Numbered from the stretch's first letter, positions 15,418 through 24,457 are shown. The stretch is DNA of 64,000 bases from Sphingopyxis sp. OPL5 (GCF_003797775.2 NZ_CP060725.1:1240001-1304000), one strand, 5' to 3'. The notes: generated from the letters alone by a model not told the origin. Numbers and translations: made by a program.

Positions 15418-15683
15418 AGGGCCTAAACCCAAGAACTGCGCGTTCGAGGCGTCGAAATGGCGAAGATATCGCCTTCGCGTGGCCGCCGCGGATGGTGGTT
15501 CCATCTGCAAGGCCGCGCGCAGGCGAGATCGAAGCCATTTCGGCGTCCCTTCGGGATTTGATCGATTTTGTCCATGGCTGCGTCAGCGAGTGTTGAAATA
15601 TCGACATATTCCTGCCCCTCGCTTTCTGGCCCTGAACAAAATCGCTTCAAACCTCGAGCGCGCAGTTCTTGGGTTTAGGCCCT
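15418..15683. repeat. 266-bp MITE-like element with 32-bp terminal inverted repeats
   Basis: Bases 15418-15449 (starting AGGGCCTAAACCCAAGAACT) recur as their reverse complement at 15652-15683 with one mismatch in 32. The interior has no convincing gene, only short frames, plus small hairpins (GGCGA-N5-TCGCC near 15460 and AATAT-N4-ATATT near 15593). I see no target-site duplication. It fills most of the 311-base gap 15402-15712 between the decahaem cytochrome stop and the metallophosphoesterase start. It is either a non-autonomous insertion element or a long hairpin-forming intergenic unit. Confidence 0.7.
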
Positions 15684-15712
15684 TTTGGTCGGCTGGTCCG
15701 ACCGCCCTGTTG

Positions 15713-17647
15713 TCATCCGCCCTGTTCAGTGGCTTGTAGCGCTGGAGTGCGCCAAGTCACATTATAAAGATTCCGGCCCACACGCCCTGTGATTTGGCTC
15801 ACAGCATAAGTATCGTGCGACGGTTGTTTTGTCATGAACGCCGTCTTTTTCTTGCGCTGGGTCGGCGGCATCCAGGGTTTGCCGCCGTCGCTGTGATATT
15901 CGTGGCACATCGCGCAGGGCGATTCGGTCGCGGTCTCGACCTTGACCAGCCGCGCGCCGCCCTCGCCGACATGGCAGTCGCGGCACTGGCGCAGCCCCGG
16001 GACGAGCAGGTTGGTCGATTGTTTCGACGCGCTCGCCGCAGTGTGGCAGTCGGCGCATTCGGTTTCCTTGTGCGCGTCATGGTCGAACCAGCCCTTTTGC
16101 AGGAAGCGCGGCGTCTGGTTGACCGCCATCACCCGCCAGTCGTTGCCCGACGTCGGCGCAAAGATCGTGTGGCAGTCGTAACAGGCGCCGCCCTTCGAAA
16201 AGACCGCGCGCACCGCGTCCTGGGCGCGGCTGGGGCGTACCGCGACCTCGCGGAAATAGATGTTGTAGACCTGCCCCTCGGCATATTGGCCCGGCCGCCG
16301 CCGCTCCATGCCGCCGAGCTGCAGCGGCCGCGCGGGCGGAGTCGAACGATAATAAGCGGTGAGGTCGGCGACGACCTGCCCGGGTTCGCCATGCCGCAGC
16401 GTGCGCGTCACGCCGCCAACGGTTTCGAAGGCAAGGCTGTGGCACATCGCGCAATCGCGCTCCATCTCGACCGGCTTGATCCGCACCCCGTCGGCGTCGG
16501 GCTTGTGACAGTTCGCGCATTCGAGCTTCTTGCCGAAGTCGTAGCGGCCCCGGAAGCTCGCCGCCATGCGCGCGACCCCGCCGGCCGCCTGCAGGTGCAG
16601 GTCGTGCGGGAATTTCAGGCCGTTATAGTCGAGCGGCGGTTTGCCGAGCGCGGCGCGCACCGGCTTGGCGCCCGGCGCCGCGTGGACGAGCGGACGGAAA
16701 TCGGGATGGCTGGTGCCGAAATCGCCGGCATCGGCAAGCTCGGTCGGATGCCCCGCGGCCTTCAGCCGGCCGTTCATGCCCTCATGGCAATCGGCGCAGA
16801 ATTTCTGCGGCGTCGCCGCCATCGGCCCCGCGCCCTCATGCTCGGTATGACATTCGACGCAGCGACCCTGCGGCCGGTTGAACGCCTGCCCGACCCCCGC
16901 GAGGAATTTGTCGAACCCGCCCGGCGGCGCGCGCGCCGCGAGCAGCATCGCGGTCGGCGCATTGGCGTGCGCGGTGCTCATCGCCTTATGCTCGCCGGTG
17001 TGACAGCCGACGCACGCCTTGTCGGTCACCGCCACGAACGGCTCGACATGGCACGACTGGCAGTCGTTCTTCAGATTGGCGTGCGCGCTCGACAGCGGCC
17101 CCGACAGCCAGGCGGTGTCGGCATGATAACCCTTCGGCCGCTCGTCGACATTCTTGTAGCTCTGCCAGGCCCAGATCGGCCCGACGAGGAAGGCGAGCAG
17201 CATCAGGATCGCGAAGGTCCAGGCGCCGACACGCTTACCCGGCATCACCCCCTGCAGCGAGAAGGCCTTGGCTTCGTCGACGTCCTTCGACGATTGCGAC
17301 AGCTCGTCGATGCGTTCGACGAGCAGGATGATCGCCTCGCCCTCGCGCGCGATCGTCAGGCGGTGGCCACCGAAGCGCAGCTCGGCACCGGCGGCGCTGT
17401 CGATGTCGGCGACCGTCTCGGGCCGGCCGTTGATGTCGAAGCCCAGCCCCTCCTGCGCCTGCACCCGGACATGACGCCCGTCGGTGCTGGTGATCGTCGC
17501 ATGATGCGGGTTCACCGCCAGGTCGGCGATGTGAATGATGTTGCCGCCCTCGCGGCCCAATGTGATCGCGTCACCGGGCAGCGCCTGGTCGCGGATGATC
17601 TGTTTGCCGGTCTTCGTCGTCGAGATACGGCGCAGGATGAAGCTCAT
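15713..17647 (-). CDS. FHA-domain, membrane-anchored decahaem cytochrome c
   Basis: 644 residues in three parts. Residues ~1-110 look like an FHA (phosphothreonine-peptide-binding) domain: LGREGGN at 30-36 and the NPHHATI strand at 46-52. One transmembrane helix follows at ~143-163 (no cleavable signal, N-in/C-out). Residues 190-590 then carry ten CXXCH haem c motifs, starting at 196, 212, 263, 284, 377, 399, 489, 531, 555 and 578. The FHA part is therefore cytosolic and the haems periplasmic. Haem spacing and the many extra histidines fit the bis-His cytochrome c3/c7-like multihaem families. It follows the cytochrome b gene by 19 bases and should be the electron exit of that cluster. Electron acceptor unknown. 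Confidence 0.88.
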   Translation of the reverse strand: MSFILRRISTTKTGKQIIRDQALPGDAITLGREGGNIIHIADLAVNPHHATITSTDGRHVRVQAQEGLGFDINGRPETVADIDSAAGAELRFGGHRLTIAREGEAIILLVERIDELSQSSKDVDEAKAFSLQGVMPGKRVGAWTFAILMLLAFLVGPIWAWQSYKNVDERPKGYHADTAWLSGPLSSAHANLKNDCQSCHVEPFVAVTDKACVGCHTGEHKAMSTAHANAPTAMLLAARAPPGGFDKFLAGVGQAFNRPQGRCVECHTEHEGAGPMAATPQKFCADCHEGMNGRLKAAGHPTELADAGDFGTSHPDFRPLVHAAPGAKPVRAALGKPPLDYNGLKFPHDLHLQAAGGVARMAASFRGRYDFGKKLECANCHKPDADGVRIKPVEMERDCAMCHSLAFETVGGVTRTLRHGEPGQVVADLTAYYRSTPPARPLQLGGMERRRPGQYAEGQVYNIYFREVAVRPSRAQDAVRAVFSKGGACYDCHTIFAPTSGNDWRVMAVNQTPRFLQKGWFDHDAHKETECADCHTAASASKQSTNLLVPGLRQCRDCHVGEGGARLVKVETATESPCAMCHEYHSDGGKPWMPPTQRKKKTAFMTKQPSHDTYAVSQITGRVGRNLYNVTWRTPALQATEQGG

Positions 17648-17666
17648 ATTTCCCCCTCCCCTCGCC

Positions 17667-18563
17667 TTACCAGTAGAAGAAGACGCTGATGATGTGCGCC
17701 GACAGCGCCGCGATCAGCGCAAAGGTCAGCGGCACATGCACGTAAAGCCAGATTTCGAGCAGCGCGCGGATGCGCAGATGCTGGCGCAGCCGCCCGAGCG
17801 CCGCCTGTTTCTGCTTCAACAGCCCGACGACCTTCTCGCGCGCCTCGGCATCGCTGCTGCGCGATCCCGCGAGCGTGTGCAGCGCGGCGGCTGTCGCGCA
17901 TTTGGGATAGCGCCCCGACAAGCGCGCGCCGATGCCGCCCGCGAAAGGGTCCTCGTCCAGCGCCGCGAGCACCGGCGCGGTGTCCTCGGGGGTCAGCGGC
18001 TGTGCGGCGCTGTGCAGCTGGCGGTCGAAGGCACGGATCGCCTCGAGCATCTGCATCTGCGTCATCTCGTCGCGATTGTTCGACAGCGCCGCGGGAAGCG
18101 TCGAATAGACGACGATGCCGTAAAGCCCCGACAGGATGACCAGCATCATCAGCGCCCAGGCGAGCGTATGGACGTTCCAGCCAAGCTGGAAGCCGGTGTG
18201 CCAGGTGCCGATCACCATCAGGCTGAGCCCGAGATAGACATGCGCCGACGTCCAGGCTTTCAGCGACCAATAATCGCTGGTCATCTTGCGCTTGCGATAG
18301 CCCAGGGCGGTGAGCCAGAGGATCAGCGCGGCGCCCAGCGTGCCGAGCGTATAGCCATACCAGCTGCCGCCATTGTGCCGCGGCGTAACGTCGACCAGCG
18401 CATAGCTGACGATGATGAGCAGACAGAGCCCGCCCGAAATCTTGGCCCAGCGAAAATTGGCGTAGCGCAGGAAGCCCTCGTGTCGCCTCTCGCGCACGCG
18501 CTCGGTCTGCGTCGCCTTGCTGCGGCGGCCGCCGCGGAACAGGTTCGAAAACAGGCTCGCCAT
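17667..18563 (-). CDS. Membrane cytochrome b subunit
   Basis: 298 residues with hydrophobic helices at ~41-58, 73-89, 104-126, 132-153 and 268-297. Histidines inside or next to helices (H108, H122, H132, H276, H290) can ligate one or two b haems, as in cytochrome b561/b-type electron carriers. A soluble ~110-residue segment separates helices 4 and 5. I start it at the ATG at 18561-18563, which overlaps the TGA of the upstream flavoprotein (TGATG). The longer frame upstream lies inside that gene and is arginine-rich shadow sequence. Its place between a ferredoxin-fused flavoprotein and a periplasmic multihaem cytochrome indicates a transmembrane electron relay, possibly quinone-linked. Confidence 0.82.
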   Translation of the reverse strand: MASLFSNLFRGGRRSKATQTERVRERRHEGFLRYANFRWAKISGGLCLLIIVSYALVDVTPRHNGGSWYGYTLGTLGAALILWLTALGYRKRKMTSDYWSLKAWTSAHVYLGLSLMVIGTWHTGFQLGWNVHTLAWALMMLVILSGLYGIVVYSTLPAALSNNRDEMTQMQMLEAIRAFDRQLHSAAQPLTPEDTAPVLAALDEDPFAGGIGARLSGRYPKCATAAALHTLAGSRSSDAEAREKVVGLLKQKQAALGRLRQHLRIRALLEIWLYVHVPLTFALIAALSAHIISVFFYW

Positions 18564-21010
18564 CAGCCGGCGTCCTCTTCGAGCCGCGCGATCGACAGGA
18601 ATTCCTCGGGCGACACGCGGATCGCCGCGCCGGTCGGGCACGCACGCACGCAGGCGGGACCGCCGGCGATGCCCTTGCACATGTCGCATTTGACCGCGAT
18701 CTTCTTGGGCTTTTCCTCGCCCAGCTTCTTCTTGGTCCATTTGGGCGAGGGTTCGCCCGGGCCGGGACCGAAACCGGTAAGCAGCCAGCGCAGCAGGCTC
18801 GGCTTCTCGGGCGGCGCGGCTTCCATGCGGATCACGCCATAGGGGCAATTGCGCATGCAATTGCCGCAGCCGATGCACCCCGGCTCCATGAACACCTCGC
18901 CGTCGGGGCCGCGGTGGATGACGTTCGGCGGGCAGTCGGCCATGCAATGCGGATGCTCGCAGTGGCGGCAGCTCGTCGGCACGTGCAGATGCGCGAAGGT
19001 CTTGCCCGCCTCGCGGTCGAGCCGCGACAGCCCTTCATGGCTGTCGGCGCAGGCCTTTTCGCAATTGTCGCAGCCAACACAGAGATTCTCGTCGATCAGC
19101 AACGCGTCGGTCGCCTCGCCCAGCCCTTCCTTCATGATGAAGCCGGCGGTGTCCGAATACAGGTCGACCGCGCTCGAATAGCTCGCCTTGCGCGATTCGA
19201 TGAAGGCATTCATCGCGGCGCGCTCGGCGACCGCGGCCTCGGTCGCCTCGCGGACCTTCGGCCGCTTGGCGAGCATTTCCTTGAACTGCTGCCCCTTCAG
19301 CCGGATCACTTCGCTCGCGACCGCGGCTTTGACCGTGGCGTTGCGCGGCGCGCCGCTGAGCACCGCCATTTCGCCGAAATAGCTGCCCGCCGGCAGGTAG
19401 CGCAGGAAGATCGCCTTGCCGCCGATATCCTTCTCGACCACCATCGAGCCCGAGCGCACGACATAGACATCGTCGCCCTCGTCGCCCTCGGCGAGCACGA
19501 CCTTGCCCGCCGGAAAGCGTTCGATCGCCGGATCCTCGACGATCGGTTCGAGATCCTCGACCGTCAGCCCGCCCTTGAAGATCTGGAGCAGCTGGCGCTC
19601 CAGCGAGATGCGGTTGATCACGCGCTTGGCGCCCGGCACCGACGCCATCAGCTTGAGCGCGGCGGTACGCGACACCTCGACGAAGATGCTGTCCTCGCCG
19701 GCGCGGATCGTCGCGCCGCGCTTGCGGCCCGAAATCAGGCCGACCTCGCCAAAGATCGACCCCTGCTCGATCGGCACCGTCATGTCGGGCCCGATCTCGA
19801 CCACGGCATGGCCGTCGGCGATCGCGAACAGCGACGATCCCGGCTCGTCGGCGTAGAAGACGACTTCCCCCTTGGGATAATAGCCGACCTTCGAATCGAG
19901 CATGAACTCGCGCATCTGCAGCGGCGAGACGTCGGCGAAGATGCGGACGCGGGTGCGGATATAGTCCAGCCACTCGCTGACCGATTTCTTCTGCGGCAGC
20001 TTTTCGAAGATCGCCGCCAGATCCTTTTCGTCGGCGGGGGTCAGGTCGGTGTTGCCGTTGATGAACTCGACGACGTCATAGCCCTGGTTCATGCAATGCT
20101 TGATCAGCGGATAGCCCGCGAGCGCGCCGATCACGAAGATGCCGGGGACGGTCGATTCAAAGGTCGGCGACAGCTTGGGAAAGGCTTCGCGGTCGGGGCC
20201 GGTGAATTCGATCCCCATCGACTCGACGAACGCGCGCGGCGCGACCGACCCCAGGCGCGCAACGATCACGTCGCACTCGATCTTCTCATCGCCGGTCGGG
20301 GTTTCCAGCGTCAGCCAGCCGGGTTCGACCAGCTTGGGCTGGGTCTCGGTGCGGATCGACATGAAACCATTTTCGCCCGCCTCCATCATGTCGGAGACAT
20401 TTTTGGCCTTGGCGCGCGCGAAATCCTTCGAGCGGTTGAGGATGGTGACGGTGTTTTCCAGCGCCTCCTCGGCGACGCCGAGCGCATTCTCGATGCCCGC
20501 GTCGCCCGACCCGACGACGGTGATATGCTTATCCTTGAAATCCTCGGGGTCGTCGACGGTATAGATGATGTGCGGCAGGTCGTTGCCGGGGCAGCGCATC
20601 CGGTTCGGATTGCCCTGCGTGCCGATCGCGAGGATGATGTTTTCGGCGTGAAAGACGTCGCCCTTGGCGGTCTTGATCGCGAACGCGCCCTTTTGCCCGG
20701 TCACCTCGGCGACTTCGGCATGATAGGCGACCTGGACCTTGTTGTTCGCGGCATCCTCGTCCCAGTTGCCGAGGATATATTCGCGCGCGCCCTCGGCAAA
20801 GCGGCAGTCGGACCTGAGGTCGAGCCGCTCGGGCGTCGCCAGCACGCGCTTGCCCTTCTGATATTTATAGATGGTGTCCGAAAGGTGATCGGTCTTTTCG
20901 AGCAGGATGTGCGACAGGCCAAGCTGTCCGGCGCGCGACGCGGCACTCAGCCCCGCGGGACCCGACCCGATGATCGCGACCCTGACAACATTGGGGAGCG
21001 ACTCGCTCAT
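18563..21010 (-). CDS. FAD/NAD(P) oxidoreductase fused to two cNMP-binding domains and a 4x[4Fe-4S] ferredoxin
   Basis: 815 residues. Residues 1-~320 form a thioredoxin-reductase-like flavoprotein: GSGPAG at 15-20 for FAD and VVGSGDAG at 165-172 for NAD(P)H. The redox CXXC of true thioredoxin reductases is absent between them. Two cyclic-nucleotide-binding domains follow. Both keep the phosphate-binding cassette: FGE 420-422 with RGAT 431-434, and FGE 545-547 with RNAT 556-559. The C-terminus (640-800) has sixteen cysteines in four groups (644-654, 681-693, 712-722, 775-791), the DmsB/NrfC-type four-cluster pattern. ATG 21010 (MSESLPN) is chosen because the FAD motif follows at once; the 37 residues upstream look random. 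A CCCGGAC-ttat-GTCCTGGG near-palindrome at 21133-21151 beside a TTGACG (minus strand) may be its promoter/operator. Confidence 0.87.
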   Translation of the reverse strand: MSESLPNVVRVAIIGSGPAGLSAASRAGQLGLSHILLEKTDHLSDTIYKYQKGKRVLATPERLDLRSDCRFAEGAREYILGNWDEDAANNKVQVAYHAEVAEVTGQKGAFAIKTAKGDVFHAENIILAIGTQGNPNRMRCPGNDLPHIIYTVDDPEDFKDKHITVVGSGDAGIENALGVAEEALENTVTILNRSKDFARAKAKNVSDMMEAGENGFMSIRTETQPKLVEPGWLTLETPTGDEKIECDVIVARLGSVAPRAFVESMGIEFTGPDREAFPKLSPTFESTVPGIFVIGALAGYPLIKHCMNQGYDVVEFINGNTDLTPADEKDLAAIFEKLPQKKSVSEWLDYIRTRVRIFADVSPLQMREFMLDSKVGYYPKGEVVFYADEPGSSLFAIADGHAVVEIGPDMTVPIEQGSIFGEVGLISGRKRGATIRAGEDSIFVEVSRTAALKLMASVPGAKRVINRISLERQLLQIFKGGLTVEDLEPIVEDPAIERFPAGKVVLAEGDEGDDVYVVRSGSMVVEKDIGGKAIFLRYLPAGSYFGEMAVLSGAPRNATVKAAVASEVIRLKGQQFKEMLAKRPKVREATEAAVAERAAMNAFIESRKASYSSAVDLYSDTAGFIMKEGLGEATDALLIDENLCVGCDNCEKACADSHEGLSRLDREAGKTFAHLHVPTSCRHCEHPHCMADCPPNVIHRGPDGEVFMEPGCIGCGNCMRNCPYGVIRMEAAPPEKPSLLRWLLTGFGPGPGEPSPKWTKKKLGEEKPKKIAVKCDMCKGIAGGPACVRACPTGAAIRVSPEEFLSIARLEEDAG

Positions 21011-21261
21011 GCGCGCGTCCGCCGGCCGCGCGATACGCCGCCCGACCTTGTCGCCGTGATGCTCACAAACCTGCGCACGGGCATCCCTGTCCCCCTGTCG
21101 CCAGCCCCCCGGCGAGTACAATATGGATGCGACCCGGACTTATGTCCTGGGCGTCAAGCTATGCCCTTGAAAGCGGGGAAAGGTCAACCGGCGAACGTCC
21201 AGTTTCTGGCTGCTGCGAGCCGTTCGCAACAGCGCCGCGACAACGCCAAAAACGCCGCGTG

Positions 21262-22035
21262 TCAGGCGAGTTCGAATTGCGCCGCGATACGGTCCGACGC
21301 GACCGGCTCGAATCGCGACCAGCCCTCGGGGCCGAGCTTTTCGAGCGGCCGGAAGCGCGCCTTATACGCCATGCGCGCTGACCCCTCGATCCAATAGCCG
21401 AGATAGACATAGGCCAGCCCCGCCTGCGCGGCGCGCTGGACATGGTCGAGGATGATGTACGTGCCGAGTCCCTCGCGCAGCGGGTGCGACGCATCGAAGA
21501 AGCTGTAGATCATCGACAAGCCGTCGCTCTGCCGGTCGGTGAGGCAGCATCCGATCAGCCGCCCGCGCACGCCGTCGACCGTCGGTTCGCGATATTCGAT
21601 CAGGTAGCTGTCGACCGGGGTCTGTTCGACCATGTCGGCGAAATCCTGTTCGTCCATGTCGGCCATGCCGCCATTGGGATGGCGTGAGGCGAGATAGGCG
21701 CGGAGCAGCGCATATTGTTCCTCGGTCGCCCAGGGCTTGCAGGCGGTCGCGACGATGTCGCCGTTGCGGCGCACATTGCGCTTATGCGACGTGTTCGGCG
21801 CGAATTCGCCGGCGCACACGCGCACCGACACGCACGCGGCGCAATCCGAACAGCTCGGGCGATAGGCGACCGACTGGCTGCGACGAAACCCGATGCGGCC
21901 GAGCGCGTCGTTGAGTTCGCCCGCGCTGTGGCCGCTGAGTTCGGTGAACACTTTGCGCTCGGTCTTGCCCGCCAGATACGGGCAGGGCGCCGGGCTGGTG
22001 ACGAAAAAGCGCGGGAAACGGAACGGGGCGGACAC
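21262..22035 (-). CDS. bpt: Aspartate/glutamate leucyltransferase (N-end rule aminoacyl-transferase)
   Basis: Transfers leucine from Leu-tRNA to N-terminal Asp/Glu of proteins, marking them for ClpS/ClpAP degradation. 257 residues from the GTG at 22033-22035, the normal family length. A GGAGATG lies about 12 bases before it; the longer frame to 22146 adds an unconserved tail. Family features are the N-terminal [16 protein letters not shown] segment and the cysteine-rich [13 protein letters not shown] stretch (a CxxC). Also present is the C-terminal GNAT-like [10 protein letters not shown]...YVYLGYWI region. Transcribed toward the oxidoreductase cluster but 251 bases away, so probably a separate unit. 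Confidence 0.9.
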   Translation of the reverse strand: MSAPFRFPRFFVTSPAPCPYLAGKTERKVFTELSGHSAGELNDALGRIGFRRSQSVAYRPSCSDCAACVSVRVCAGEFAPNTSHKRNVRRNGDIVATACKPWATEEQYALLRAYLASRHPNGGMADMDEQDFADMVEQTPVDSYLIEYREPTVDGVRGRLIGCCLTDRQSDGLSMIYSFFDASHPLREGLGTYIILDHVQRAAQAGLAYVYLGYWIEGSARMAYKARFRPLEKLGPEGWSRFEPVASDRIAAQFELA

Positions 22036-22175
22036 GCGGGCTTCATCTCCGAAACTGGCGCAGCAGGCCCCGACGCAAGGCCCCCCGACGCGTTGATTGA
22101 GGGGGTTATGCCGCGCCGCGCCGATGGTGCAAAGAGGATTTACCAATTTCGACCGTCCGCACGCGGGTCCGACCG

Positions 22176-22212
22176 AAAAAAATTGTGCCTGTCCGGCACA
22201 TCTGTGCCGGAC
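22176..22212 (-). terminator. Rho-independent terminator of pyk, with alternative stems
   Basis: Just after the pyk stop, the minus strand can form a 9-bp perfect stem (22191-22199 with 22204-22212, loop of four). It can also form a shorter 5-bp stem (22185-22189 with 22195-22199) that abuts a run of seven Ts (22176-22182). The two stems share bases and exclude each other; the short one is the canonical terminator. Confidence 0.65.
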
Positions 22213-22223
22213 TGAATCAACCC

Positions 22224-23678
22224 TCAGCTGTAACCGCGCAATTCATCGCCGGTCAGCGTCGCAACGTGCAGCACATTGGTCGACCCCGGGGTCCCGAACG
22301 GCACCCCCGCCATCATCACCAGCTTCGCACCGGGCCGGCCGATGCCGTGGCGCAGCGCCATGCGCTTGCCCTTGGCGATCATCTCCTCGAAACTGCCGAT
22401 GTCCTTCGTCGGTACCGCATGCGCGCCCCACAGCAGCCCGAGCCGCCGCGCCGCCTCTTTCTTCGGGGTCAGCACGAGCAGCGGCGCATTCGGCCGCTCG
22501 CGCGCGACGCGGCGCGCGGTCGAACCCGACGCGGTGAAACAGATGATCGCATCGGCGGCGATCGTCGCGATGATGCTCCCCGCCGCTTCCGCCAGCGCAT
22601 CGGCGGTCGTCGCGTCGGGCAGCGTCTCGGTGAAATGCAGGCGGCGGAAATAATCGGGATCGCTTTCGACCGAGCGCGCGATCGAATCCATCATCGTCAC
22701 CGCCTCGACCGGCCAGGCGCCCGCCGCGGTCTCGGCCGACAGCATGATCGCGTCGGCGCCGTCATAGATCGCGGTCGCAACATCGGACACCTCGGCGCGC
22801 GTCGGCGAGGGCGAGGTGATCATCGATTCGAGCATCTGCGTCGCGACGACCACCGGCTTGCCCATCCGCCGCGCGGTCGCGACGATGCGCTTTTGCAGCG
22901 GCGGAACGGCTTCAGGTGGCAATTCGACCCCCAGGTCGCCGCGCGCGACCATCGCGGCGTCGGCAAGCTCGAGGATCTCCTCGATCCGCTGGACCCCCGA
23001 CGGCTTTTCGAATTTCACCAGCAGCGCCGCCTTGCCGCCGATCAGGGTCCGCGCCTCGGCGACGTCCTCGGGCCGCTGGACGAACGACAAAGCGATCCAG
23101 TCGACATGCTGTTCGAGCGCGAATGTCAGGTCGCGGCGGTCCTTTTCGGTCAGCGCCGCGAGCGGCACGACGACGTCGGGGACATTGACACCCTTGCGAT
23201 CCGAAATCTTCCCGCCGACCTCGACGACCGTGTCGATCCGTGTCGGTGACACCGCCTGCACGCGCAGCACCAGCTTGCCGTCGTCGATCAGCAGCCGGGT
23301 TCCGGCTTCGAGCGCCGCGAACAATTCGGGATGCGGCAAATGCACCCGCGTCGCGTCGCCTGGCGCCTTGTCGGTGTCGAGCGCGAAGGGTTTGCCCTTG
23401 ACCAGTTCGACCGGGCCACCCGCAAAGCTCCCGACGCGCAGCTTCGGCCCCTGCAGATCGACGAGGATCGTCGTCGGGCGGCCGGTATCCTTCTCCAGCG
23501 CGCGGATCGCGGCGATCACCTTCGCATGGCCTTCATGATCGCCGTGGCTCATGTTGACGCGAAAGGCGTCGGCACCGGCGCGGTGCAGTTCGGCGATCAT
23601 GTCGGGCGTCGCGCTGGCGGGGCCAAGCGTCGCGAGGATGCGCACCTTGCGCTGGCGGGGAGTGAAGCTCTGGACCAC
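22224..23678 (-). CDS. pyk: Pyruvate kinase
   Basis: 484 residues; converts phosphoenolpyruvate and ADP to pyruvate and ATP in glycolysis/Entner-Doudoroff. The N-terminal [12 protein letters not shown] strand, [12 protein letters not shown] and [10 protein letters not shown] are the substrate and K+ site region. [11 protein letters not shown] holds the catalytic lysine (most family members have KIEN here). [12 protein letters not shown] and [11 protein letters not shown] complete the barrel. The C-terminal domain ([18 protein letters not shown]) is the usual alpha/beta domain. Single gene, terminated by the hairpin at 22176-22212. The divergent neighbour on the plus strand begins at 23801. 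Confidence 0.96.
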   Translation of the reverse strand: MVQSFTPRQRKVRILATLGPASATPDMIAELHRAGADAFRVNMSHGDHEGHAKVIAAIRALEKDTGRPTTILVDLQGPKLRVGSFAGGPVELVKGKPFALDTDKAPGDATRVHLPHPELFAALEAGTRLLIDDGKLVLRVQAVSPTRIDTVVEVGGKISDRKGVNVPDVVVPLAALTEKDRRDLTFALEQHVDWIALSFVQRPEDVAEARTLIGGKAALLVKFEKPSGVQRIEEILELADAAMVARGDLGVELPPEAVPPLQKRIVATARRMGKPVVVATQMLESMITSPSPTRAEVSDVATAIYDGADAIMLSAETAAGAWPVEAVTMMDSIARSVESDPDYFRRLHFTETLPDATTADALAEAAGSIIATIAADAIICFTASGSTARRVARERPNAPLLVLTPKKEAARRLGLLWGAHAVPTKDIGSFEEMIAKGKRMALRHGIGRPGAKLVMMAGVPFGTPGSTNVLHVATLTGDELRGYS

Positions 23679-23800
23679 GGGGTGCTCCGGTCAAAAATCT
23701 GGGGGTGAATGTCGGCCGCTTGCCTAGGCGCGTTGCGGCGGCCAAGGCAAGCCGCGTATAGCTATTCATCGCCCCGAACCGGCCGAGTGGAGAAACGATC

Positions 23801-24121
23801 ATGTCGTGCAGCGAAGACCAGAATGTTCCGAACGACGCGCTCGACACGCTCGACGATGCCGTCGCCGCCGCGGCCTTTCGCCGCCTTGTCCGTTTGCTCC
23901 AGCATCGCAGCGACGCCGCGAACATCGACCTGATGGGGCTCGCGGGCTTCTGCCGCAACTGCCTCGGCGACTGGATCGCCGAGGCCGGCGGCATCGACAA
24001 GGAGGATGGCCGCGCGATCGTTCACGGCATGCCGACCGCCGACTGGAAGGCGCTCCACCACACCGCCGCGACCCCCGAACAACTCCGGCGGATGGAAGAA
24101 AGCATGGCGAAGAATCCCTGA
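23801..24121 (+). CDS. DUF1244 family protein
   Basis: 106-residue small cytosolic protein of the DUF1244 family, conserved in alphaproteobacteria and of unknown function. It contains the family signature AGFCRNCLGDW (a CxxC) and the VHGMPTADWKALH segment. The ribosome-binding site GGAGA (about 23789-23793) is well placed before the ATG at 23801. It begins a plus-strand run that continues with the GapR-like gene after 63 bases. The gap 23679-23800 toward pyk holds a CTTGCCT/AGGCAAG inverted repeat (23719-23725/23745-23751) and presumably both divergent promoters. Confidence 0.85.
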   Translation: MSCSEDQNVPNDALDTLDDAVAAAAFRRLVRLLQHRSDAANIDLMGLAGFCRNCLGDWIAEAGGIDKEDGRAIVHGMPTADWKALHHTAATPEQLRRMEESMAKNP

Positions 24122-24184
24122 CCTCGCTAGGGACGCGCCAAGCGCGATTCTCGCGTCCCACCATCCCCATTACCGGAGTCCAAA

Positions 24185-24427
24185 ATGAGCGAAGCCACCG
24201 TGTCCGACCAGCAACTACGCCTGTTCATCGAGCGTATCGAGCGGCTGGAAGAAGAGAAAAAGGGCATCGCCGACGATATCCGCGACACCTATAATGAGTC
24301 GAAATCGCAAGGTTACGACCCGAAAATCATGCGCCAGATCGTCCGCCTGCGCAAATTGCCGGTCCACGACCGCAAGGAAATGGAAGCGATCCTCGACGTG
24401 TATAAATCGGCGCTCGGCATCGACTGA
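24185..24427 (+). CDS. gapR: GapR-like nucleoid protein (DUF2312/UPF0335)
   Basis: 80 residues, matching the alphaproteobacterial DUF2312 family, whose Caulobacter member GapR binds overtwisted AT-rich DNA and stimulates topoisomerases during replication. The sequence shows the helical [19 protein letters not shown] coiled-coil segment, the basic [15 protein letters not shown] segment and the conserved C-terminal [18 protein letters not shown] lies 8 bases before the ATG. It is 63 bases downstream of the DUF1244 gene and 30 bases before the ybjQ-like gene, which suggests one transcript. Abundant, cytoplasmic, usually essential or nearly so in relatives. Confidence 0.9.
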   Translation: MSEATVSDQQLRLFIERIERLEEEKKGIADDIRDTYNESKSQGYDPKIMRQIVRLRKLPVHDRKEMEAILDVYKSALGID

Positions 24428-24457
24428 CGCCCACCTTCAGATCAGGAGAGAGTGACG

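Noticed and set aside
15423..15650. Small genes inside the inverted-repeat element
   Set aside because: Frames there are short, lack ribosome-binding sites and partly consist of the terminal repeats.
15794..17689. 631-codon plus-strand frame opposite the decahaem cytochrome
   Set aside because: Ten CXXCH motifs and an FHA/TM layout lie on the minus strand; the opposite frame has no such support.
18914..21397. 827-codon plus-strand frame opposite the flavoprotein/ferredoxin gene
   Set aside because: The minus strand has FAD, NAD, cNMP and Fe-S motifs in order; the plus frame is motif-free and spans a real intergenic gap.
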